A stretch of DNA of 50,062 nucleotides. It comes from an uncultured Bacilli bacterium (GTDB taxonomy: Bacteria > Bacillota_I > Bacilli_A > RF39 > UBA660). Numbering within the stretch: the first letter of the stretch is position 1; each line of letters opens with the position of its first letter. The translations under genes were made by a program, and so were the position numbers. The DNA lies in NCBI GenBank assembly GCA_944350345.1, contig CALVOP010000006.1, positions 1-50,062 of the forward strand, read 5' to 3'. The notes under the pieces are model-generated. The model saw nothing but the letters and a program-made list of their open reading frames with translations, had not been told where the DNA came from and ran no database searches. Of the stretch, positions 9,280 to 17,446 are shown in pieces.

Positions 9280-9288
9280 ATTATAACA
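9280..9288 (-). promoter_or_regulatory. promoter of the hydrolase-murF-ddl operon
   Basis: The minus strand reads TGTTATAAT (extended -10) with TGTCAA 18 bases further upstream. It is divergent from the promoter of the 9357 gene. Confidence 0.55.
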
Positions 9289-9303
9289 TATTTTTTTTTA
9301 AAA

Positions 9304-9335
9304 TTGACAGTTTAAATACAATTTGATAATATAAT
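9304..9335 (+). promoter_or_regulatory. promoter of the kinase-fold gene
   Basis: A consensus -35 TTGACA (9304-9309) is followed by overlapping -10 candidates TAATAT (9327, spacer 17) and TATAAT (9330, spacer 20). AAGGGGGC at 9344-9351 is the SD. Confidence 0.55.
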
Positions 9336-9356
9336 AACTCAAATAAGGGGGCATTT

Positions 9357-10142
9357 ATGAGAGAAATTATTCTTACAAATGAATTAAAAGAAAGAATACT
9401 AACGCCGGATAACTTTTTAGGAAAAGGCAATGAAGGAAGAGTATTTAAATACTCAGATAGTGAAACTATAAAAATATATTATGGTATTTTTAGTGATTAC
9501 ATTTTTCATTCAGACAGAAAACCAAATGACATTGAATTAGATGCAAGCGAAACATATCATAATCGTATTTTAGATTTAGAATTAAGACAAAATCTAATTG
9601 GAAGAACAAGTTTACCTAAAGGAAGGGTTACATTAAATGGATTAACGATTGGATGTATATTAAAATACCATGATGATCATTTTCCACTAGTAATGCATTA
9701 TTTTGAAGATGATGAAACTGTTTTAAAGACCTTTAGAGAAGTATGTAAATCAGTAAATGAATTGACTACATACTGTATTTATCCGACCGATGTACATGAA
9801 CAAAATATACTTATCGAAAAAAAGACAAATATGCCAGAATTAATAGACGTCGATGGTGAATACATACACATAACTGACTTACCAAATCAAAGTGATGAAG
9901 ACGAAACTTATTACAAAACAATGTTACTAATTATTAACTACATTAGACTTAAAAAAAGCAACAATCCTGCAATGAGCGATGAAGAGGTTTTTGAAAGCAT
10001 AAATATCTCTCCAGAGTTTATACAACTACTACTACGATTTAATCCAAGTTATGAAGAAATCATGGAATTAATAAATTATCTATCAAAGGACAAAATTCTA
10101 GAAAAAGCACCAACATATAGATTAACAAAAAGACCATTTTAA
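9357..10142 (+). CDS. protein-kinase-fold protein of unknown target
   Basis: A 261-residue soluble protein that keeps a reduced set of kinase motifs: a glycine loop LGKGNEGRV (about 21-29), a possible ATP lysine in TIKIYY (about 39), a catalytic-loop-like TDVHEQNILI (Asp145, Asn150) and LIDVDGEY (Asp164/Asp166) in the position of the DFG segment. The HRD histidine-arginine is missing. The C-terminal ~80 residues are helical. It could be a Ser/Thr kinase or a small-molecule (aminoglycoside-type) kinase. No partner or regulator is adjacent; cysS follows 50 bases later with its own promoter. Confidence 0.6.
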   Translation: MREIILTNELKERILTPDNFLGKGNEGRVFKYSDSETIKIYYGIFSDYIFHSDRKPNDIELDASETYHNRILDLELRQNLIGRTSLPKGRVTLNGLTIGCILKYHDDHFPLVMHYFEDDETVLKTFREVCKSVNELTTYCIYPTDVHEQNILIEKKTNMPELIDVDGEYIHITDLPNQSDEDETYYKTMLLIINYIRLKKSNNPAMSDEEVFESINISPEFIQLLLRFNPSYEEIMELINYLSKDKILEKAPTYRLTKRPF

Positions 10143-10163
10143 TATTCACAAAGTAACATTAAA

Positions 10164-10172
10164 TGATATAAT
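10164..10172 (+). promoter_or_regulatory. extended -10 promoter of cysS
   Basis: TGATATAAT lies 20 bases before the cysS start, followed by the SD AGGAGG at 10182-10187. No T-box leader fits in this short gap. Confidence 0.55.
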
Positions 10173-10192
10173 ATTAAATATAGGAGGAAAAG

Positions 10193-11602
10193 ATGTTAAA
10201 GATATATAATACACTTACAAGAAACAAAGATGAATTTAAAAGTATCAATGAAAAGAAAGTTGGATTATATGTCTGTGGTCCAACCGTATACGGCTATCCA
10301 CATTTAGGTCATGCAAAAAGTTATATAACATTTGACGTTATACATAGATATTTAAAATATTTAGGTTATGATGTAAAATACGTTCAAAATATAACTGACG
10401 TAGGACATTTAGTTGGAGATGTAGATGAAGGCGAAGACAAAATTGAAAAACAAGCAAAGATCGAGCAAACAGATCCAGTTGCCATAGCATATAATTATGA
10501 GAATATATATTTTGATTGTATGGACAAATTAAATATAGAAAGGCCAACAATCAGTTGCCGTGCGACAGGACACATAATTGAGATAATTGAAGCCGTAAAA
10601 ACTTTAATAGAAAAAGGATATGCATACGTAACTGACGAAGGAAACGTTTACTATCGAGTAAAAAAATTTAAAGGTTACGGAAAACTATCAGGAAGAAACA
10701 TAGAAGAAAATTTAAGTGGCGAGCGAATTGAAGTTAAAAATGACAAAGAAAGTCCAGAAGACTTTGCTTTATGGAAACATGCAGAAAAAGGACACATAAT
10801 GAAATGGCCAAGTCCATGGGGAGAGGGATATCCTGGATGGCATATTGAATGTTCAATAATGTCAAAAAAATATCTAGGAGAAACATTTGATATACATGGT
10901 GGTGGAATGGACAATATTTTCCCACATCACGAATGTGAAATTGCGCAATCAGAAGCATTAAATGACAAACCATTTGTTAACTACTTTATACATAACAATT
11001 TAGTAACAGTTAATGGTCAAAAAATGGGAAAATCACTAGGAAATTTCATTACATTACCAGATTTATTCAAAGAATATGAACCTAAAATAATAAGATTTTA
11101 TGTGTTATTAACACAATATAGAAGACCAACAGATTTTGAAAAAGAAAAAATTGAAGAATCCATTAAAAATTATGAAAAAATAGAAAAAACATATTTTAAA
11201 ATAAAAAAAGAAACAAAAAATTTAGAATCAATTGAAAAAGATGAAGAAATAGAAAACATAAAAATAGATTTTTTAAATGCAATGGATGATGATTTCAATA
11301 CATCCCTAGCAATAAGTCACATATATGAACTAATTAAAATAGCTAACTCAGAACTAAACAAAAATGACAAAGACTTAAACAAATTAAAAAATATTGAAAA
11401 TGTTTTAGATGAATGTGCAGTAAACATTTTAGGCTTAAAATTTGAAGAAAAAGAAGAAAACAAAACAGACGAAAAATTACTAGAATACATTTTAAATTTG
11501 AGAAGTCAATTAAGACAAAACAAAAATTTTGAACTTAGCGATCAAATAAGAGATGATTTAACAAAACTAGGATATGAAGTAAATGATAAAAAATCGAACT
11601 AA
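10193..11602 (+). CDS. cysS: cysteinyl-tRNA synthetase
   Basis: Charges tRNA-Cys. The class I signature is YVCGPTVYGYPHLGH with zinc ligand Cys28 and the HIGH-type motif HLGH at 37-40. Further zinc ligands are in WHIECSIMS and FPHHECE, and the KMSKS loop appears as KMGKS (about 277-281). The 469 residues are normal. The C-terminal half is very lysine/asparagine/glutamate-rich, reflecting A-rich codons on this strand. The cognate tRNA-Cys is also in the window at 26870. Confidence 0.98.
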   Translation: MLKIYNTLTRNKDEFKSINEKKVGLYVCGPTVYGYPHLGHAKSYITFDVIHRYLKYLGYDVKYVQNITDVGHLVGDVDEGEDKIEKQAKIEQTDPVAIAYNYENIYFDCMDKLNIERPTISCRATGHIIEIIEAVKTLIEKGYAYVTDEGNVYYRVKKFKGYGKLSGRNIEENLSGERIEVKNDKESPEDFALWKHAEKGHIMKWPSPWGEGYPGWHIECSIMSKKYLGETFDIHGGGMDNIFPHHECEIAQSEALNDKPFVNYFIHNNLVTVNGQKMGKSLGNFITLPDLFKEYEPKIIRFYVLLTQYRRPTDFEKEKIEESIKNYEKIEKTYFKIKKETKNLESIEKDEEIENIKIDFLNAMDDDFNTSLAISHIYELIKIANSELNKNDKDLNKLKNIENVLDECAVNILGLKFEEKEENKTDEKLLEYILNLRSQLRQNKNFELSDQIRDDLTKLGYEVNDKKSN

Positions 11603-11619
11603 AAAGTCCGATTTTTTTT
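11588..11619 (+). terminator. bidirectional terminator between cysS and the DsbD-like gene
   Basis: A stem formed by AAAAATCGAACT and AGTCCGATTTTT (one mismatch, loop AAAA) is followed by T's on the plus strand and, read backwards, by T's on the minus strand. It ends two converging transcripts. Confidence 0.8.
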
Positions 11620-12853
11620 AAAAATTAAACATTAACCATTCTGGCTTAAATAACATTAACAAGCCAATAATAATCATAATAACTCCACCAATTAAATGTG
11701 AATATTTAGTATATTTATTAGAAATACCTTTTATTTGTAAAGTCTTCATAGCTACAAAAAATATAACAATATCATCTAGCATAAAGAATAAAATATAAAT
11801 TAAAATATAAATAGAATACTCTAAAACACTTAAATTATTTAAAGCAAGTACTTGTGTAAAAATAACAGGTAAACCTAAAGAACAAAGTAATTCTAGCACA
11901 TTAACTGAAACTGCTAATAAAATAATTCCAATTAAAGAAAACACAAAATATTTCTGAGCCAAAATAACTTTAATTTTTTCCATTATTTTTTTTCTGCTCT
12001 TATCATTAGTAACAGTACAACCAACATCAGAATTTTTATTTTTAAAGAAATTATAAATATTATAAACACCAAAAATAGTTGCAAAAGCAGCAATCATAAT
12101 TCTTATAGCATCAACACTAGAAACAAACACGGCCAAATTGAGCCAAGAAACCATAAATAGCAAATAAACTAGTCCACTTGTTATCAAAAAAGTTAAACCA
12201 AGTATCCACATTTTTTTCCTATCGTTCATACCAAACAACATAGAAATCAAGAAAATTAAAATCCACAACGCACAAGGATTAAAGCCATCAACAAATCCCA
12301 TCACAACAGCTAACAAAGGCAAAGAAACAGATTTAGCATTTATCTCACCTAAAATTGGAACTTCATAATTATCCAAATCAGTATCTTCCTGTACCTCCGC
12401 ATTTAATACTTCATCATCAGTTGTAGCGTCTTTATCTGGTACAGTTTCCAAATTACTTTCATGAACGCTAACACCTAAATACTTACCAATTTCATCTTCA
12501 TAATCATTAGCCCAATAATAATTTATCAACGTTTCAATTCTCGAAGAAAGCGAATCACTAAAACCAATTACAACATCATTACCAACAACTAAAAAAGGAA
12601 CACCATTTGAATCATAATTTAAAATATTTTGAACTTCATAATACCTAGTCCTATTTTCACTATCACTTATCTCATAATCATATAATCTAACATTAGAATG
12701 ATTTTCCAAATACTCATCAAACCAAGCAAGTTCTTGTTTACAATGAGGACAAGTATTACTATGAAATAAATAAACATTAATATATTTATCTTCCGCATTA
12801 ACAAACGGAACAAATAAAAACAAACTTACTAAAAATACTACAATTCTTTTCAT
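11618..12853 (-). CDS. exported thioredoxin-like domain fused to a DsbD/CcdA-type transporter
   Basis: Probably carries electrons across the membrane for thiol-disulfide exchange. A signal peptide ends near VNA (residue 20). A thioredoxin/glutaredoxin-like domain follows with active site CPHC (35-38) and cis-proline in GVPFLVVG (about 86). After an acidic linker come about six membrane segments (180-405) including FNPCAL (Cys194), the hallmark of CcdA/DsbD. The order is the reverse of classical DsbD, which has its thioredoxin domain at the C-terminus. It overlaps the upstream thioredoxin-like gene by 4 bases, so the two likely form one relay. Confidence 0.82.
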   Translation of the reverse strand: MKRIVVFLVSLFLFVPFVNAEDKYINVYLFHSNTCPHCKQELAWFDEYLENHSNVRLYDYEISDSENRTRYYEVQNILNYDSNGVPFLVVGNDVVIGFSDSLSSRIETLINYYWANDYEDEIGKYLGVSVHESNLETVPDKDATTDDEVLNAEVQEDTDLDNYEVPILGEINAKSVSLPLLAVVMGFVDGFNPCALWILIFLISMLFGMNDRKKMWILGLTFLITSGLVYLLFMVSWLNLAVFVSSVDAIRIMIAAFATIFGVYNIYNFFKNKNSDVGCTVTNDKSRKKIMEKIKVILAQKYFVFSLIGIILLAVSVNVLELLCSLGLPVIFTQVLALNNLSVLEYSIYILIYILFFMLDDIVIFFVAMKTLQIKGISNKYTKYSHLIGGVIMIIIGLLMLFKPEWLMFNF

Positions 12854-13122
12854 TTTAATTCTACTCCCAAATCCACTAAAATATCTTCAATTTCCTTTGT
12901 ACTATGTTCCCCATTAATTTTAACTAAAACTCTATTGTTATCATCTACAAATTCAATAATAGGCAATTTTTCATTTTCATCAAAGCCAATAAACTTATCC
13001 CTATCATTATCATAATCATAAGAAACATAATCAAAATTATATAAGTCCTGTAGTTTATTCAAAACATTATCCATAACTATACAACTCATACACCACGCTG
13101 CACTATATTTTATAACTTTAAT
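12850..13122 (-). CDS. small thioredoxin-like protein (probable ATT start)
   Basis: A cytoplasmic thioredoxin fold: active site AAWCMSC (Cys11, Cys14 from the proposed start), cis-proline in KLPIIEF, and a C-terminal helix. It probably reduces the DsbD-like protein encoded next, with which it overlaps by 4 bases. The only ATG in frame (13167) lies inside the spacer of a clear promoter (TTTACA-17-TATACT), so it cannot be in the mRNA. GAGGTG at 13129-13134 then points to the in-frame ATT at 13120-13122 as start. The GTG inside the SD is a less likely alternative. Confidence 0.75.
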   Translation of the reverse strand: MKVIKYSAAWCMSCIVMDNVLNKLQDLYNFDYVSYDYDNDRDKFIGFDENEKLPIIEFVDDNNRVLVKINGEHSTKEIEDILVDLGVELK

Positions 13123-13148
13123 AATAATCACCTCATTAACTATAATTA

Positions 13149-13177
13149 AGTATACAAATTTTTTCATTTTTTGTAAA
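13149..13177 (-). promoter_or_regulatory. promoter of the thioredoxin/DsbD-like operon
   Basis: On the minus strand, -35 TTTACA (13172-13177) and -10 TATACT (13149-13154) are separated by exactly 17 bases. This places transcription start around 13142 and excludes the ATG at 13167 as start codon. Confidence 0.75.
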
Positions 13178-13206
13178 CTTTTAAGTATTAAAATTAAAAA
13201 ATTAAG

Positions 13207-13212
13207 TATAAT
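13207..13212 (+). promoter_or_regulatory. -10 element of tspO, leaderless arrangement
   Basis: TATAAT ends 6 bases before the tspO ATG (13219) and no SD is present, so transcription should begin at or next to the start codon. Confidence 0.55.
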
Positions 13213-13218
13213 TAAAAT

Positions 13219-13668
13219 ATGAAGAAAATTATTAATTTTTTTAGATTATTTTTACCAATCATTATAGGCGGAATAGTTGGAATCATAATAAAAAACTATA
13301 TTGATTACAGTTTAATAGAAAAGACACCACTTAGTCCACCAAAATTAGCTTTTCCAATTGCATGGAGCATTTTATATTTATTAATTGGAATATCATATTA
13401 TTTATATAGAAAAAAAGATTATAACAAACAAACAATTAAACTATATTATACTGGACTACTTTTTAATGCTCTTTGGTCAATTATATTTTTTGTACTAAAG
13501 TTAAGACTAATTTCCATAATTTGGATTATTGCCTTAGTTATTTTAACCATATTGTTATTTATAAGCTATAAGAAACAAAACAGAATATCAGCATATTTAC
13601 TCATTCCATATTTAATATGGTTAATATATGCTACTTACATAAATATTGGAGTATATATACTTAACTAA
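13219..13668 (+). CDS. tspO: TspO/MBR-family membrane protein
   Basis: A five-helix tryptophan-rich membrane protein that binds tetrapyrroles in characterised members. PPKLAFPIAWSILYLLIGIS, FNALWSIIFF, and PYLIWLIYATYIN match the conserved family blocks. At 149 residues it is close to the usual ~155. It is divergent from the thioredoxin-like gene and appears to be translated from a leaderless mRNA. The ligand in this organism is unknown. Confidence 0.9.
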   Translation: MKKIINFFRLFLPIIIGGIVGIIIKNYIDYSLIEKTPLSPPKLAFPIAWSILYLLIGISYYLYRKKDYNKQTIKLYYTGLLFNALWSIIFFVLKLRLISIIWIIALVILTILLFISYKKQNRISAYLLIPYLIWLIYATYINIGVYILN

Positions 13669-13863
13669 CTATTTAAAAACGTCATTCATTAACTTTTTGA
13701 AACTAGCTTTTTTATCACTAGTATCTTTTTTTAATTGTTTTATGTTTATTACATCGCCTTCTTTTGCTTCTGGCAATATATTTAAAGACATTTTACCAAT
13801 ACTACCATTTGGTAGTTCAATTACAAAAAAACCTTTTTCAATTCTATCAATTATAACTTTCAT
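13669..13863 (-). CDS. DUF3006-type small protein
   Basis: A 64-residue protein with the pattern IIDRIEKGFFVIELPNG and a C-terminal charged helix, which I recognise as DUF3006. Such proteins are commonly encoded next to ComEC-like MBL-fold hydrolases, as here: it overlaps the end of the upstream MBL gene by 17 bases and should be translationally coupled. Its stop codon abuts the end of the convergent tspO. The biochemical role is unknown. Confidence 0.8.
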   Translation of the reverse strand: MKVIIDRIEKGFFVIELPNGSIGKMSLNILPEAKEGDVINIKQLKKDTSDKKASFKKLMNDVFK

Positions 13864-14722
13864 GTTCCACCTCCACCGTTATATTTCTACCATCTGAAGT
13901 TATAATAACATTTCCATTTTCACTTGTATTATATACCTCTGCTCCGTTACTTTTCCACCTGTCAACTATAGCTTTATCTGGTAAATCATATTGGTTATCA
14001 AAACCTGACATTATAACAGCATATTTAGCATTTACGCTTTTAACAAACTCTTCGCTTGAAGATGTATCACTACCATGATGTCCAACTTTAACCACATCTG
14101 CATTAACTTCATCTAAAATTTCATCTTCAACAACAGTTTCAGCATCTCCCATAAAAAGAAAACTTGTGTTACCAAAAACAATTTTAATTACAACTGAATA
14201 ATTATTGAGTTCACTATAATTAGAATTTTTAGGAGATAAAATTTTTACTTCAAGTCCTTTTTCATTGATAATTTCCATACCAGAAATAGCGCTATTCACT
14301 TTGTATCCTAATTCATTAATAGTCGTAAGCAAATTTTCATATGTTTTGCTAGTATGTACCACTTTTGGAAGATATATTTCACCTATTTCATATCTTCTAA
14401 TAATGCTTTCTAACCCCCCTATATGATCAGTATGTGGATGCGTTCCAACAACATAATCTAAACTAAAATAACCTTTAGAATTAATAAAACTTTGAACAGT
14501 TTCACTTTCGTAATTTTCCCCTGCATCTATTAACATATTTTTTCCATTAGGAAACTCCAAAAAAATACTATCTCCTTGCCCTACATCAATAAAACTTGCT
14601 ATAAACTTACCATTGACTTCTACATCACTAGAAAAACTATAATCCCCATAATACTTTACTACTAATGCAATAAAAATAATAAAGAGTAAAATTAAAAACT
14701 TTTTAAAATAATTCATATACAT
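13847..14722 (-). CDS. membrane-anchored MBL-fold hydrolase, ComEC/Rec2 nuclease-domain type
   Basis: A single N-terminal hydrophobic helix (about 8-24) anchors an extracytoplasmic metallo-beta-lactamase domain. FIDVGQGDSIFL, THPHTDHIGG (94-103, metal-binding) and VGHHGSDTS are the diagnostic blocks of the ComEC-associated subfamily, which can degrade DNA. No ComEC channel is encoded nearby, so this is a stand-alone version. No SD precedes the start. A strong promoter (TTGCAC-17-TATAAT) lies only about 14 bases upstream, giving a very short leader. Confidence 0.85.
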   Translation of the reverse strand: MYMNYFKKFLILLFIIFIALVVKYYGDYSFSSDVEVNGKFIASFIDVGQGDSIFLEFPNGKNMLIDAGENYESETVQSFINSKGYFSLDYVVGTHPHTDHIGGLESIIRRYEIGEIYLPKVVHTSKTYENLLTTINELGYKVNSAISGMEIINEKGLEVKILSPKNSNYSELNNYSVVIKIVFGNTSFLFMGDAETVVEDEILDEVNADVVKVGHHGSDTSSSEEFVKSVNAKYAVIMSGFDNQYDLPDKAIVDRWKSNGAEVYNTSENGNVIITSDGRNITVEVEHESYN

Positions 14723-14735
14723 TCACTATACTAAA

Positions 14736-14764
14736 TTATATCAAAAACTAACCTTATGTGCAAA
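14736..14764 (-). promoter_or_regulatory. promoter of the MBL-fold gene
   Basis: The minus strand reads TTGCAC, 17 bases, TATAAT, the latter within the extended form TGATATAAT (14736-14744). Confidence 0.65.
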
Positions 14765-14793
14765 AATATGATATCATTAATATAGGTGATAAA

Positions 14794-15879
14794 ATGGACA
14801 GTTTAATTAAATATATTAACATATACGGAAATTATAGTTTTAATGAAATAAAATTTAATGAAGTAGACAATATACTATTTTCACTTCTTATATATTTAGA
14901 TTATGAAGGATTATTTAAAAACAAAATAACTTTAGAAGAAATATCAAAACTTTATTTTAGAAAATTTAACCAAAATAAAATAAATAGTTTTAGCTCATTT
15001 CATAGGCGAATAACAAAATTGCTAAAAGAAATGTCTACAAAAACAAGATTTAAAACAATTCAAATATATAACTATAAAAAAAGTAAAGAAAATACACAGT
15101 TTGGTGCAATGTGTTTTAGATTTAATAAAAATGAAATTTATGTTTCCTATGAAGGTACTGATAAATCATTAATTGGGTGGAAAGAAGACTTTGAAATATC
15201 TTACAAATTTCCAGTAAAAGCACAAGAAGAAGCAATAAAATATATAAATGAAGCAATAAAGAAAAAAGACAAAATAATATATATAGGCGGGCACTCAAAA
15301 GGCGGGAATTTAGCTATGTGCGCTAGTATGTATGCAAAGTTAGATATAAAAAAAAGAATTAATGTAATTTATAATAATGATGGCCCTGGATTTAATATTG
15401 AACAGTTTAATAGTAAAGAATGGAATAACATACAAAATAAATTGATCACTTTATCTCCTGAAGATGGTATAATAGCTTATCTCTTAAACCATCAAGGTAA
15501 TATAAAAATTGTTAAAAGTAATACTAAAAGCTTTATGCAACACGATCCAACATCGTGGCAATGTTTTGGGCTATTTTTTGAAACAGGAATAAGAACAGAA
15601 ACATCCGTTCAATTAGAAAATAAAATCACAAAATGGGTAAATAATTATGACTACACAAAAAGAAAAAAATTTATCACGACTATTTTCAATTTAATTGAAA
15701 CAAGCTATTCAAAAGTAAAAACAACTTCTAAAACTTCTCAAATAAGCACTTTTATATCTATAATTAGAGAAACAAAAAAATTGAATAAAAAAGAAAAAGA
15801 ATTTATTATTGATGTTATAAAAACTTTATTTATAAATAAAATAGAAAATGAGAACAATGAAAATCAACAAAATTTATAA
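14794..15879 (+). CDS. DUF2974 lipase-like protein
   Basis: A serine-hydrolase-like protein of 361 residues. YVSYEGTDKSLIGWKEDF and IGGHSKGGNLA (nucleophile Ser168) match the DUF2974/Mbeg1-like family, and MQHDPTSWQCF is the other conserved block. No signal peptide is seen. I start at ATG 14794, which has ATAGGTGAT upstream, rather than at 14758, which would lie in the promoter region. The C-terminal 70 residues are lysine-rich and variable. Its natural substrate is unknown. Confidence 0.82.
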   Translation: MDSLIKYINIYGNYSFNEIKFNEVDNILFSLLIYLDYEGLFKNKITLEEISKLYFRKFNQNKINSFSSFHRRITKLLKEMSTKTRFKTIQIYNYKKSKENTQFGAMCFRFNKNEIYVSYEGTDKSLIGWKEDFEISYKFPVKAQEEAIKYINEAIKKKDKIIYIGGHSKGGNLAMCASMYAKLDIKKRINVIYNNDGPGFNIEQFNSKEWNNIQNKLITLSPEDGIIAYLLNHQGNIKIVKSNTKSFMQHDPTSWQCFGLFFETGIRTETSVQLENKITKWVNNYDYTKRKKFITTIFNLIETSYSKVKTTSKTSQISTFISIIRETKKLNKKEKEFIIDVIKTLFINKIENENNENQQNL

Positions 15880-16129
15880 AAATTTTAAAAGTATATATAA
15901 TGAGTGCAAATTTTAAAAAAGGCCATTAAATTATTTTATATCTAAAATTGATAAAAACAACTATCTAGAAATAAAACAAAAATAATAATTAATAAGGGCT
16001 TATTTAACTATAAAATTAGGATTAGTAAAGTAAAAAATTTAATCTGTGATAATGAACTGGTATAATCTACATTACACTAATTGTTTAAATTCAATAAAAT
16101 ATGTATGAACATTCAAAAAATAGGCAAAG
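15880..16129. other. non-coding AT-rich stretch
   Basis: I see no ORF, hairpin terminator or recognisable motif in these 250 bases. A 13-base string GTATAATCTACAT (16060-16072) is repeated at 17328-17340 in the same orientation. Confidence 0.4.
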
Positions 16130-16148
16130 CCAATCCATATATTAAGGA

Positions 16149-16363
16149 AAATACATACTAAATGTTGCAAATGAAGAAAAATTAGAAATTGTTGGTGAAA
16201 TTAAAAAATCCAAAAACATAAATTTAAAATTAATGAAAGTTCAATCACACAAAAAATCAAATAATACCATTAATTAATGAAAATATTTTTTAGTGATTGT
16301 GACCTTAAAATAAAACCCGTAATTTTAAATGAAATGTTAAAATATTATTATAAATATCACTGA
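16149..16363 (+). pseudogene. possible decayed gene fragment
   Basis: Two protein-like stretches remain in shifted frames: one reading KYILNVANEEKLEIVGEIKK onward to a stop at 16275, and another from 16277 reading MKIFFSDCDLKIKPVILNEM to a stop at 16361. They look like coding sequence broken by stops and a frameshift. No family is recognised. The call is weak because AT-rich DNA can mimic such stretches. Confidence 0.3.
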
Positions 16364-16407
16364 GAAATTAAGGTGATAAATATCAATTTTGTTGAGGAGG
16401 AAAAACA

Positions 16408-16596
16408 ATGAATAAAGAAAAAATATTTAGAGTCTTAACACTTATATTTATGATTATAACTTTTATAGGCGCGGGATGTGTATTAATCAATAAGGGGCAA
16501 GTAAATGCAGGATTTGCCGTGATTCCAAGTTTATTTTGTGCCATATTTTCTCAATTAGCAGTTTATGAAAAATTTAAAAAAGAAAAAAACAAATAG
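16408..16596 (+). CDS. small two-helix membrane protein, unknown
   Basis: A 62-residue protein with two hydrophobic helices (about 8-28 and 34-52) and a lysine-rich C-terminal tail. Translation is well supported by GAGGAGG 8 bases before the ATG. No family is recognised. It is followed 24 bases later by another tiny membrane protein with its own SD, so the two probably form an operon in this accessory zone. Confidence 0.6.
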   Translation: MNKEKIFRVLTLIFMIITFIGAGCVLINKGQVNAGFAVIPSLFCAIFSQLAVYEKFKKEKNK

Positions 16597-16620
16597 TATT
16601 TTATAAAGGAGAAAATAAAA

Positions 16621-16827
16621 ATGTTGATTATAGGAATAGTTATAAGTATAATATCAACTCTATTGATAATATTTCCAAAATTATTTTTAAATTTAAAATC
16701 TCCAGATACTGCTTTTTTACAAATGAAAGGGCTTCATAATAATAAAAAAGTAATTTGGGCAGTAAGAGTATGGGGAATTATCTTTCTAATAATTGGAATA
16801 TCTTTAATAATAATATCATATATATAA
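16621..16827 (+). CDS. small membrane protein, unknown
   Basis: A 68-residue protein with helices at about 1-22 and 48-67 and a conserved-looking middle ending in VWAVRVWG-like sequence (WAVRVWGIIFLIIG). The SD AAAGGAG is 9 bases upstream. The RVWG..F...G pattern recalls small Firmicutes membrane proteins of unknown function, but I cannot name a family with confidence. It pairs with the 16408 gene and is followed by a good terminator. Confidence 0.6.
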   Translation: MLIIGIVISIISTLLIIFPKLFLNLKSPDTAFLQMKGLHNNKKVIWAVRVWGIIFLIIGISLIIISYI

Positions 16828-16854
16828 CATACAATTTATGAATTAGATTTCAAT

Positions 16855-16883
16855 GGGCTTATCAAAAATAATAGGCTCTTTTT
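16855..16883 (+). terminator. terminator of the small membrane protein pair
   Basis: An 8-bp stem with two G-U pairs (GGGCTTAT/ATAGGCTC, loop 16863-16870) is followed by TTTTT. Confidence 0.7.
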
Positions 16884-17113
16884 AATAATTGGTATTATTA
16901 GTCAAAATAAGTTTATGAAAATTATGATGGTAGAATTTGTAAGGGATTATAAATTAAATACTGGTTAGACTCACAGACTAGATAAAATAAAAAAAAACTA
17001 TTAAATTATTTTTATATTTTTAACAATTATTTATACAAAAGTAAATTCATTTAATCTAATTTTTTTAGTCGTATTTTTTTTATATTATTCACAAATTTGA
17101 CCATTCTAAATCA

Positions 17114-17428
17114 TTAATTTTTTACTTTTTTCAAATAGTATTTCATATAAATTTTATTATTTTTCATTAATATTTGTAATTTCTCTATATTACTTTTACT
17201 AACTGAAATAAGATGATTAAAAAGTTCCTAGTCATTAATAAAGATGTCATAACTTTATTCAAAAATTAAAAAATCGTTACTTTTGATTGTAATAATATAC
17301 AAAGTTTTATTATTACCATTTTGAATAGTATAATCTACATAAGCAAAGTAAGCAAGTCTACATAATATTTTTATTTTTTTAAGTTTTTTATCTAATTTTA
17401 ATTTTTTAGTTAATATTGTTATAAACAC
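17114..17428 (-). pseudogene. decayed ORF with two in-frame stops, unknown family
   Basis: A single minus-strand frame runs 105 codons from GTG at 17428 to TAA at 17114 but is interrupted by TAA (17255-17257) and TAG (17228-17230). The residues on both sides look like real protein: KILCRLAYFAYVDYTIQNGN before the first stop and ELFNHLISVSKSNIEKLQIL after the second. The upstream AAGAAAGG could be its SD. A row of hairpins with a terminator precedes it. No family is recognised. Confidence 0.55.
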
Positions 17429-17446
17429 ATACCTTTCTTAAATAAC

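Noticed and set aside
10143-10192. T-box leader before cysS.
   Set aside because: The gap is only 50 bases and contains a promoter and SD; no specifier loop or antiterminator fits.
16060-17340. Direct repeat GTATAATCTACAT at 16060-16072 and 17328-17340.
   Set aside because: Only 13 bases in AT-rich DNA, no conserved flanks and no target-site logic; possibly chance, so not called an attachment site or repeat element.
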